Source: an uncultured Lachnospiraceae bacterium (GTDB lineage: Bacteria; Bacillota; Clostridia; Lachnospirales; Lachnospiraceae). From it: 8,595 bases of DNA. Shown here in pieces: positions 1 through 5,741 of this stretch. Below the pieces are notes generated by a model. That model had not been told where the DNA came from, made no database searches, and worked only from the letters and a program-made list of their open reading frames with translations. Both the position numbers and the translations under genes were made by a program. Position 1 is the first letter of the stretch; every line of letters begins with the position of its first letter. The stretch lies in contig CADCOU010000376.1 of the NCBI GenBank assembly GCA_902803155.1, positions 1 through 8,595 of the forward strand, given 5' to 3'.

Positions 1-1293
1 GGAAATGTAAAGGGAAAGATCGATTACGCGGCAGAGGAGAAGAAGGTGCAGGAACTCTCCGACCGGTATCAGTTCGGTGTCAATGCCAAAGCGAAGGTGG
101 GGGATCTTCCTGTCGGTATGCAGCAGAAGGTTGAGATCATGAAAGCACTCTACCGCGACGCCCGCATACTGATCATGGATGAGCCGACCGCCGTCCTGAT
201 GCCGCAGGAGATCGATACGCTGATGGAGTTTATCCGCAGCTTTGCGGCGGAGGGCAATTCGGTGTTCTTCATCACGCATAAGATGAGGGAGGTCATGCAG
301 GTTGCGGACCGTATCGTGATTATGAGAAACGGTGAGGTCAGCGGGACCGTCCGGAAAGAGGACGTTCAGATGTCGGACCTGGCAAGGCTGATGATCGGAC
401 ATGACCTGGAAGTGCTGAACCGCTCCCAGCATGACGAGAAACAGGAGGCGGTACGGCTGAAAGTCGATCATGTGACGGTCGAGAGGAAAAATGAACTTCC
501 GCTCCTGACAGACCTGACGTTTGAGATCCATGCGGGTGAGATCCTTGGGGTTGCCGGTGTGTCCGGAAACGGCCAGGATTCTCTGTGTGAGCTTCTCTAC
601 GGCGCGCTGCCTCCCACATCCGGCACCATTTCCCTGGACGGGAATGATATCACGCACCTGGATGTGGCGCAGCATATCGCGCTCGGAATCGGCTACTGCG
701 CATCCGACCGTCACCGCTACGGGATGGTTGCAGACATGTCGCTCTCGGAAAACATGATGCTGAAGTCCAGCTATCTGCACCGCTGGGACAAGGGCGGATG
801 GATCAGCTGGAAGACGGTGGACCGCTATACCGAGGACAAGATCGCGCAGTATACCATCAAGGCGCCGGACAGTTCCGTGACAATCGGGTCTCTCTCCGGA
901 GGGAATCAGCAGAAGGCGGTCGTGGCGAGGGAAGTCGACATGGGACAGAACTTCGTCATCTTTGACCAGCCGACCAGAGGACTTGATCTCGGCGCGATCA
1001 ACTATGTGCATAAGACGATACTGGCCGAGCGCGAGGCCGGGAAGAGCATACTTCTGGTCTCGACAGAGCTCTCCGAGATTTTCACCCTGTCGGACAGGAT
1101 CGCTGTCATATGTGAAGGAAAGTTCATGGGGATCTTCCGGAACGGGGAACTGAGTACGGAACAGATCGGCATGCTGATGGCGGGCGTTCCGATTGAAGAC
1201 CTTCCGAAAACGGAGGAGGCCGGGAAACCGGCTGCCGGCGCAGGTCTTCCTGAAGCAGAGAACACGGGAAAGGAGGACGGCATCCATGAATAA
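1..1293 (+). CDS. ABC transporter ATP-binding protein, double NBD, BMP/nucleoside-importer type (5' truncated)
   Basis: The frame is open from base 1, so the gene starts upstream; 430 residues are visible. Family members run to about 510, so roughly 80 N-terminal residues, including the first Walker A, are missing. NBD1 shows a signature-like LPVGMQQKVE (residues 36-45), Walker B ILIMDEPT (56-63) and H-loop ITH (91-93). NBD2 shows a degenerate Walker A without the GK(S/T) lysine (GVSGNGQ, 186-192), signature LSGGNQQK (298-305), DQPTRGLD (322-329) with Gln at the catalytic Glu position, and VSTEL (353-357) in place of the H-loop His. This asymmetry is known in RbsA/NupO-like ATPases, where one site is degenerate. 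It should energise import through the two downstream permeases at the cytoplasmic face. A GTG at 46 follows no clear binding site and lies inside NBD1, so it is not the start. The last 30 or so residues form an Ala/Gly/Glu-rich tail. The stop overlaps the next start. Nucleoside specificity is inferred from the family only. Confidence 0.95.
   Translation, partial: GNVKGKIDYAAEEKKVQELSDRYQFGVNAKAKVGDLPVGMQQKVEIMKALYRDARILIMDEPTAVLMPQEIDTLMEFIRSFAAEGNSVFFITHKMREVMQVADRIVIMRNGEVSGTVRKEDVQMSDLARLMIGHDLEVLNRSQHDEKQEAVRLKVDHVTVERKNELPLLTDLTFEIHAGEILGVAGVSGNGQDSLCELLYGALPPTSGTISLDGNDITHLDVAQHIALGIGYCASDRHRYGMVADMSLSENMMLKSSYLHRWDKGGWISWKTVDRYTEDKIAQYTIKAPDSSVTIGSLSGGNQQKAVVAREVDMGQNFVIFDQPTRGLDLGAINYVHKTILAEREAGKSILLVSTELSEIFTLSDRIAVICEGKFMGIFRNGELSTEQIGMLMAGVPIEDLPKTEEAGKPAAGAGLPEAENTGKEDGIHE
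1269..1276 (+). promoter_or_regulatory. Ribosome binding site deciding the first permease start
   Basis: AAAGGAGG lies inside the last codons of the ATPase gene, 9 bases before ATG 1286. It supports that start over upstream in-frame codons such as the one at 1193, which would add a 31-residue hydrophilic extension that is simply ATPase coding sequence read in another frame. Confidence 0.85.
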
Positions 1294-2356
1294 GAGAAGC
1301 GATTTTGCACGGCTGATATTCTGGACATTGCTTGCGATCTTCCTGGGACTCCTGATCTGCTATCTGTTCCTGCCGCTGATGGGAGTATCGCCGTCACTCG
1401 CGTTTACGACGATGGTGACCGGTGTATTCTCAGACAAGTTCACGATGGGCAACATCCTGATCAAGACGACCCCGCTGATCCTGACCGGGCTCGCATTTTC
1501 CTTTACCTACAAGCCGAACCTGTACAATATCGGGGCACAGGGCCAGTTTTACATGGGATGCATGTTCGCGGTCGCGGTCTCCCTGAAGCTGGGCGAGAAG
1601 CTGCCGGGACCGCTGGTCCTGATCCTTGCCTGCGCTGCGGCGATGGCAGGCGGTGCGCTGACAGGCTTCATCATCGGCTTCCTGAAGGCAAAGGCCGGTG
1701 CAAATGAATTCCTGGTCAGTATGATGTCCACCTATGTGGTGATCTACCTGCTGCAGTATTCCCTGGGGAGCTGGCTGCAGGAGGACAAGCATGAGTACCT
1801 GAAGACCAATTCCCTGAAGAAATCCGTGTGGCTCCCGAAGATCATCGACGGTACTTCGGTATCGCTCGGCATCGTGATCGCGGTGACAGCAGCGATCGTG
1901 GTGTGGCTGATCCTGTACCGCACGACCCTGGGTTACCGGGTCCGCGTAACGGGTCAGAACATCAATGCAGCCCGTCTGTCCGGGATCAACCCGGTGAAGG
2001 AATACATGATCGCGTTCGCGATATCCGGCGCGATCGCGGGTCTTGCCGGGTTTACGGAGATCAACGGTATGCAGCATATGCTGCTGACCGATTTTGAGAG
2101 TTCTATCGGATCCTACGGGATCGGTATCGCGATCATGGCATCCGCCAACCCGATCGGCGTGATCTTTGCCGCGCTGCTGTTCGGATTCCTCCAGGTCGGA
2201 GGCACGGTCCTTGCCCACTCGACAGACGCTCCGGCAAGTGTGATCGACCTGATGCTGGGATTCGTCATGCTGTTTGTCCTGATGTCCTTCTTCTTCCGGA
2301 GAAGGTCTGAGCTCCGTGCCATGAAGAAACAGGCGCTGACAAAGGAGGAATCGTGA
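1286..2356 (+). CDS. ABC transporter permease, NupP/YufP-like (COG4603)
   Basis: A 356-residue integral membrane protein of the BPD_transp_2 (branched-chain amino acid/ribose/nucleoside) superfamily, forming half of the transmembrane channel. A hydrophobic segment follows the basic N-terminus (about residues 9-31). Further membrane segments lie near 57-75, 86-100, 108-133, 143-160, 192-211, 240-259, 276-302 and 316-337. Family-like motifs are NIGAQGQ (81-87; NIGAEGQ is the usual form), GANEFLVSMM (138-147) and TGQNINAARLSGI (222-234), the cytoplasmic coupling region expected to contact the ATPase. The C-terminus is basic (FRRRSELRAMKK), consistent with a cytoplasmic end. The start overlaps the ATPase stop by 8 bases (ATGAATAA), indicating translational coupling. 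Length is normal for the family. Substrate is inferred as nucleosides; another BMP-type ligand is possible. Confidence 0.94.
   Translation: MNKRSDFARLIFWTLLAIFLGLLICYLFLPLMGVSPSLAFTTMVTGVFSDKFTMGNILIKTTPLILTGLAFSFTYKPNLYNIGAQGQFYMGCMFAVAVSLKLGEKLPGPLVLILACAAAMAGGALTGFIIGFLKAKAGANEFLVSMMSTYVVIYLLQYSLGSWLQEDKHEYLKTNSLKKSVWLPKIIDGTSVSLGIVIAVTAAIVVWLILYRTTLGYRVRVTGQNINAARLSGINPVKEYMIAFAISGAIAGLAGFTEINGMQHMLLTDFESSIGSYGIGIAIMASANPIGVIFAALLFGFLQVGGTVLAHSTDAPASVIDLMLGFVMLFVLMSFFFRRRSELRAMKKQALTKEES
2341..2348 (+). promoter_or_regulatory. Ribosome binding site deciding the second permease start
   Basis: AAAGGAGG sits 7 bases before ATG 2356. A GTG one codon earlier (2353) is also in frame, but the ATG has better spacing and forms a one-base TGATG stop/start overlap with the preceding gene. 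Confidence 0.8.
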
Positions 2357-3279
2357 TGCAGAGTTTTATCAATCTTCTTACAAGAGCTGTATTTATGAGT
2401 ACTCCGCTGATCCTTGGAGCGTTGGGGGAAGTGGTCTCCGAACGTTCCGGCATGATGGTCTGCGCGGTGGAAGGCATCTTCCTGGGCGGAGCCTGGGGCG
2501 GATTTGCCGGAGCGTATCTGAGCGGGGGCAATCTGCTGATCGGATTCCTGTCGGCGATGGTTGTCGGCCTGCTGGTCGCTCTGCTGTACGGATTCACAAC
2601 CATCTACATGGGACAGCATCAGATCGTAATGGGTACTGCAGTCGCCATTCTGATGACCGGCTTCTGCACCTTCTTCTACAGGGTGATCTTCGGTACGCCG
2701 ACCTCCCCGCTGAAAGTGAGTACACTCAAGACCCTTCCGCTGGGACCGCTGGCGAAGATACCGGTCATCGGCCAGATCGTGTTCAACCAGAACATTATCA
2801 CCTATATAGCATGGATCCTGGTCCCGCTGATCTCATATTTCATCTTCAAGACCGCAAACGGACTGACGCTCCGATCCTGCGGCGAGAATCCGGAAGCAGT
2901 GGATGTGGCCGGAATCAATGTGAGGAAGGTCCGTATCCTGGCAGTCGCCTTTGCCGGCATCCTGGGCGGCATCGCCGGAGCTTACTATTCTCTTTGCAAT
3001 GTCGGCATGTACACGTCGGAGATCATAAGCGGACGAGGCTGGATCGCATTCGGCATCTGCTTCCTCGGGAACTGGAATCCGGTGGGAGTGCTGATCTACG
3101 GAGTTGTCTTCGGAATCTGCGATGCACTCGGCAATTATGTCAAGGCACTTGGAACCAGCGTGCTGCCGAACGAACTCTTCAGCGCGCTGCCGTACCTGCT
3201 GGTCATCATCATGACCGCACTCAGGCGGTCCTTTAACGTACCGGCAAGGTTGGGAACGAATTACATCAAGGAAGAGTAA
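2356..3279 (+). CDS. ABC transporter permease, NupQ/YufQ-like (COG1079)
   Basis: A 307-residue membrane protein and partner of the preceding permease. Recognisable family features are TPLILGALGEVVSERSG (residues 16-32), the coupling-region motif CGENPEAVDVAGINV (175-189), GGIAGAYYSL (204-213) and the conserved SGRGWIAFG stretch (225-233). About eight hydrophobic segments can be traced (roughly 11-26, 36-54, 59-81, 92-110, 147-165, 194-214, 229-256 and 276-290). One deviation is VCAVEG (35-40), where many homologues as I recall them have NIGLEG, so this may be a diverged subfamily with altered substrate contacts. The start overlaps the previous stop by one base, and it is the last gene of the operon, followed by a terminator. 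Function as half of a heterodimeric nucleoside-type importer is inferred from family and neighbours. Confidence 0.93.
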   Translation: MQSFINLLTRAVFMSTPLILGALGEVVSERSGMMVCAVEGIFLGGAWGGFAGAYLSGGNLLIGFLSAMVVGLLVALLYGFTTIYMGQHQIVMGTAVAILMTGFCTFFYRVIFGTPTSPLKVSTLKTLPLGPLAKIPVIGQIVFNQNIITYIAWILVPLISYFIFKTANGLTLRSCGENPEAVDVAGINVRKVRILAVAFAGILGGIAGAYYSLCNVGMYTSEIISGRGWIAFGICFLGNWNPVGVLIYGVVFGICDALGNYVKALGTSVLPNELFSALPYLLVIIMTALRRSFNVPARLGTNYIKEE

Positions 3280-3301
3280 GCTGATGATCTTAGAGACATA
3301 A

Positions 3302-3339
3302 TCCGGGCAGGGAAGAGAGAAACAGCACTCCTGCCCGGA
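3302..3339. other. Hairpin in the 3' region of the transporter operon
   Basis: The arms CCGGGCAGG (3303-3311) and CCTGCCCGG (3330-3338) are perfectly complementary and extend by an outer T-A pair; the loop is 16-18 bases. It is followed by an A-rich run rather than a T-run on the + strand, so it is not itself a terminator for the transporter genes. It may shield the mRNA 3' end, since it lies just before the terminator. Confidence 0.55.
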
Positions 3340-3349
3340 AAAGAAAACG

Positions 3350-3380
3350 CAGGGCCGGGTCCTCATGGGATCCGGCCCTG
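3350..3380. terminator. Bidirectional intrinsic terminator between convergent genes
   Basis: A 13-pair stem (CAGGGCCGGGTCC with GGATCCGGCCCTG, one G-T wobble) closes a 5-base loop. On the + strand it is followed by TTATATAT, ending the transporter operon. On the - strand it is followed by CGTTTTCTTTT, a better T-tract, ending the FAD dehydrogenase gene. Its position between two convergent genes supports use in both directions. Confidence 0.85.
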
Positions 3381-3399
3381 TTATATATCGGATATTCAG

Positions 3400-3432
3400 T
3401 TTTCCGGCGCACCTCCGGTACCTGCCGGAAAA
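3400..3432 (-). other. Hairpin just after the FAD dehydrogenase stop codon
   Basis: The arms TTTTCCGGC (3400-3408) and GCCGGAAAA (3424-3432) give a 9-pair stem with a 15-base loop, starting two bases past the TGA of the minus-strand gene. No T-run follows on that strand, so it is more likely a 3' UTR structure than the main terminator, which lies some 20 bases further on. Confidence 0.4.
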
Positions 3433-3434
3433 AT

Positions 3435-4844
3435 TCATACACGCTCTGCAATATATCTGGCCACGTACACGCCGCTCGCAGAGGCGTGGGAGAGGGAATG
3501 TGTGACGCCGCTGCCGTCGCCGATGATAAACAGTCCCTTGTGACTGGTCTGCAGGTCATGGTCGATCTCGACCTTCATGTTGTAGAACTTGACCTCAACG
3601 CCATAGAGCAGGGTGTCATCGTTGGCGGTTCCGGGTGCGATCTTATCCAGTGCATAGATCATCTCGATGATATCGTCCAGGATCCGTTTCGGGATGACCA
3701 GGCTCAGGTCTCCGGGCGTCGCATCCAGAGTCGGCACCACAAAGGATTTCGCGATCCGCCTCTCTGTACTGCGGTGTCCGCGGATCAGGTCACCGAACCG
3801 CTGCAGGATCACGCCGCCGCCGAGCATGTTGGACAGACGGGCGATGGATTCGCCGTAGCCGTTACTGTCATGGAACGGATCGGTGAAATGTTTGGATACC
3901 AGCAGAGCGAAATTGGTATTGCCGGTATGTTTGGCAGGATCCTCATAGCTGTGGCCGTTTACGGTCACGATCCCGTTGGTGTTTTCGTTGACGACCGCCC
4001 CTTTCGGATTCATGCAGAACGTACGCACCAGATCCTGGTATTTTTCAGTCTTGTATACGATCTTGCCTTCGTACAGCTCGTCGGTGATCTCCTGGAAGAC
4101 TTCCGCCGGAAGTTCCACACGGACACCGATGTCTACCTGATTCGAGCGCGTACGGATTCCAAGAGAATCGCAGACGCCCTCCATCCAGCTGCTGCCGCTG
4201 CGCCCTACGGATGCGATGCAGTAATCGCAGGTGAAGGTTTCAGCTTCTGTTTCAATCTCAAATCCTTCCGGAGCCTGACTGTCTTCCTCTCCCCGGAGGT
4301 CTTTCCCGGATGCGCGGATATCGCAGACCGGTGTGTTGAAATAAAAATCTGCCTTATCCTTCAGGGCGTCGTATATATTCTCAAGAACCCTGTAATTGAT
4401 ATCGGTTCCCAGATGCCGGACGGACGCAGTCAGGAGGTGCAGGTTGTTCATCAGACAGAGCTTTCTGAACTTGGAGTTGCCGGTTGAATACAGCTTAGTA
4501 TCACCGCCGCCGTTTTCCACATTGATCCGGTCCACATAATTCATCAGGTCGATCGCCTGCTGCCGTCCGATATACTCGAAGAGAGTCCCGCCGAATTCGT
4601 TGGTGATGTTATATTTCCCATCCGAAAAGGCGCCCGCGCCGCCGAAGCCGTTCATAATAGAACAGGTCTTGCAGTGGATGCAGGCTTTTACCTTATCCCC
4701 GTCGATCGGGCATCTGCGTTTTTCCAGAGGCGCGCCGGCCTCAAACAGGGCAACCTTCAGGTCGGGACAGAGGCGTGTCAGCTCATATGCAGAGAAGATA
4801 CCGCCCGGTCCGGCTCCGATAATAATCACATCATAATGTTTCAT
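3435..4844 (-). CDS. FAD-dependent dehydrogenase/oxidoreductase, COG2509 type
   Basis: A 469-residue predicted cytoplasmic flavoprotein. The N-terminus has a beta strand and Rossmann dinucleotide fold (DVIIIGAGPGG, residues 5-15, with an acidic residue ending strand two in VALFEAG). Then comes a cysteine-rich patch (Cys45, Cys55, Cys58, Cys61 in CIHCKTC) followed by GFGGAGAFSDGK (66-77), the hallmark of COG2509 proteins. Later landmarks are GRSGSSW (214-220), DIGVRVE (238-244), VTVNGHS (293-299) and the C-terminal FAD-contacting segment GLFIIGDGSG (437-446). Substrate and physiological role are not established for this family, so the reaction is unknown. The ATG is preceded by AAGGATGTGGTGA, a stretched binding site, and by a good promoter. 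It is transcribed alone, convergent with the transporter and divergent from the metallopeptidase. No damage is visible. Confidence 0.9.
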   Translation of the reverse strand: MKHYDVIIIGAGPGGIFSAYELTRLCPDLKVALFEAGAPLEKRRCPIDGDKVKACIHCKTCSIMNGFGGAGAFSDGKYNITNEFGGTLFEYIGRQQAIDLMNYVDRINVENGGGDTKLYSTGNSKFRKLCLMNNLHLLTASVRHLGTDINYRVLENIYDALKDKADFYFNTPVCDIRASGKDLRGEEDSQAPEGFEIETEAETFTCDYCIASVGRSGSSWMEGVCDSLGIRTRSNQVDIGVRVELPAEVFQEITDELYEGKIVYKTEKYQDLVRTFCMNPKGAVVNENTNGIVTVNGHSYEDPAKHTGNTNFALLVSKHFTDPFHDSNGYGESIARLSNMLGGGVILQRFGDLIRGHRSTERRIAKSFVVPTLDATPGDLSLVIPKRILDDIIEMIYALDKIAPGTANDDTLLYGVEVKFYNMKVEIDHDLQTSHKGLFIIGDGSGVTHSLSHASASGVYVARYIAERV

Positions 4845-4890
4845 AATTATTCACCACATCCTTACCATCCAGGTCTGCAGCACCGTACGA

Positions 4891-4919
4891 AGTGTACCAT
4901 AGGAAAGGCCGGTTGTGAA
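4891..4919 (-). promoter_or_regulatory. Sigma-A-type promoter for the FAD dehydrogenase gene
   Basis: Read on the minus strand: -35 TTCACA (4914-4919), 17-base spacer, -10 TACACT (4891-4896) preceded by TGG, an extended -10 element. The start of transcription would be near 4884, leaving a leader of about 40 bases before the ATG. Confidence 0.7.
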
Positions 4920-4934
4920 TCATTCCGAATGGAT

Positions 4935-4961
4935 TTGCGGCTGTTTTTCGTATATTATGAT
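4935..4961 (+). promoter_or_regulatory. Possible promoter for the metallopeptidase gene
   Basis: A -10-like TATGAT (4956-4961) has a weak upstream TTGCGG (4935-4940) at a short 15-base spacing. Transcription would begin near 4968, past the in-frame ATGs at 4957 and 4966, which fits the choice of ATG 4990. The -35 match is poor. Confidence 0.4.
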
Positions 4962-4989
4962 ATTCATGGCAGAGAGCGGGGGAAAGGAT

Positions 4990-5574
4990 ATGGAGTACAG
5001 GCTGATCCGGAGCGGCAGAAGGAAAACAATCGGCATACAGGTAAAGGACGGAAATGTCATTGTCAGGGCTCCTCTGAGGACATCTTTGAAAGAGATTGAG
5101 GCCTTTGTGGAACGCTCGGAGGGCTGGATCGAAAAGCATCTTCGGGAGCAGGAGAAGCAGAAGGCACAGAGAGAATCGGAGATCGCATCCGGACAGGCGG
5201 CCGGGAAACTTACCTGGCCGGAGCTGGAAGCCCTGGCACAGGAGGCGGTCCGTGTGATTCCGCAGAGGGTCGCCTATTATGCCCCGCTGATCGGCGTTAC
5301 CTACGGAAGGATCACGATCCGGAACCAGCGGTCCCGGTGGGGCAGCTGCAGCGCGAAGGGCAATCTGAATTTCAACTGTCTGCTGTGCCTGGCGCCCCCC
5401 GGTGTTCTGGACGCCGTGGTCGTCCATGAACTGTGCCACCGCAAAGAGATGAATCATTCAAAACGCTTCTACGAAGAAGTTCTTCGGGTGTATCCGGATT
5501 ATCACAAAGACCATGCATGGCTGAAGGAACACGGGCAGGAACTTCTGCAGCGGCTGCCGGCGAACAGACAATGA
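4990..5574 (+). CDS. YgjP-like zinc metallopeptidase (DUF45/PF01863 family)
   Basis: A 194-residue protein without a signal peptide, so probably cytoplasmic. The zinc site is HELCH at residues 146-150, with His156 in EMNHSKRF as the likely third ligand and Glu147 as the catalytic base. The family landmark RSRWGSCSAKGNLNFN (115-129) precedes it. The N-terminal half has a short beta-rich region (EYRLIRSGRRKTIGIQV) and a charged helical segment (about 45-68) typical of the family. The biological substrate is not known. The frame is open from 4915, but homologues begin near the YRLIRSGRRKT segment. ATG 4990 has G-rich GGGGG (4978-4982) 7 bases upstream, whereas ATGs at 4957 and 4966 lie at or before the proposed transcription start. 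It is a single gene, divergent from the dehydrogenase. Confidence 0.9.
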   Translation: MEYRLIRSGRRKTIGIQVKDGNVIVRAPLRTSLKEIEAFVERSEGWIEKHLREQEKQKAQRESEIASGQAAGKLTWPELEALAQEAVRVIPQRVAYYAPLIGVTYGRITIRNQRSRWGSCSAKGNLNFNCLLCLAPPGVLDAVVVHELCHRKEMNHSKRFYEEVLRVYPDYHKDHAWLKEHGQELLQRLPANRQ

Positions 5575-5606
5575 CCAGGCATTCCGGGGATATCCGGAAG
5601 ATTTCC

Positions 5607-5635
5607 GTCTTCAGAATTGCGAAGGACAGTTTTTT
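5607..5635 (+). terminator. Weak intrinsic terminator candidate for the metallopeptidase gene
   Basis: GTCTTC (5607-5612) can pair with GAAGGAC (5621-5627) with one bulged base around an 8-base loop, and six T residues (5630-5635) follow two bases later. The stem is short. It overlaps the -35 box and spacer of the next promoter, so the T-run may instead be a promoter feature. Confidence 0.35.
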
Positions 5636-5645
5636 ACAGTACAAT
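5617..5645 (+). promoter_or_regulatory. Sigma-A-type promoter for the WG-repeat protein gene
   Basis: -35 TTGCGA (5617-5622), 17-base spacer, -10 TACAAT (5640-5645). Transcription would start near A5652, giving a leader of about 90 bases before ATG 5742. The T-run in the spacer is compatible with an active promoter. Confidence 0.72.
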
Positions 5646-5657
5646 GATCCCATGGGA

Positions 5658-5696
5658 TTGGTTCCGGAGAACAGGATTTGCTGCTTCCGGAATCAA
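5658..5696 (+). other. 5'-leader hairpin of the WG-repeat protein mRNA
   Basis: TTGGTTCCGGA (5658-5668) pairs with TCCGGAATCAA (5686-5696) in 11 consecutive pairs, one of them G-U, around a 17-base loop. It would begin about six bases after the predicted transcription start, and the binding site at 5728 stays outside it. Hairpins at the extreme 5' end are known to stabilise bacterial mRNAs; that role is inferred here. Confidence 0.5.
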
Positions 5697-5741
5697 ATGA
5701 GATAATCTGAGACACATTTTTTCAGGCAAGGAGGAGGACCT

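Noticed and set aside
46..48. GTG as the start of the ATPase
   Set aside because: The reading frame is open to base 1 and the protein would lack most of its first nucleotide-binding domain, so the true start is upstream of the window.
886..987. Degenerate NBD2 (Gln for catalytic Glu, no H-loop His) as a sign of a broken ATPase
   Set aside because: Asymmetric degeneracy of this kind is normal in this family of two-domain sugar/nucleoside ATPases.
1430..2218. 262-residue minus-strand open frame opposite the first permease
   Set aside because: His/Gln/Arg/Asp-rich composition with no recognisable domain, antisense to a clear membrane protein gene; a coding shadow.
3486..4487. Long + strand open frame (333 residues) opposite the FAD dehydrogenase
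   Set aside because: It lies entirely antisense to a well-supported gene, has no family resemblance, and is explained by GC-biased codon use of the real gene.
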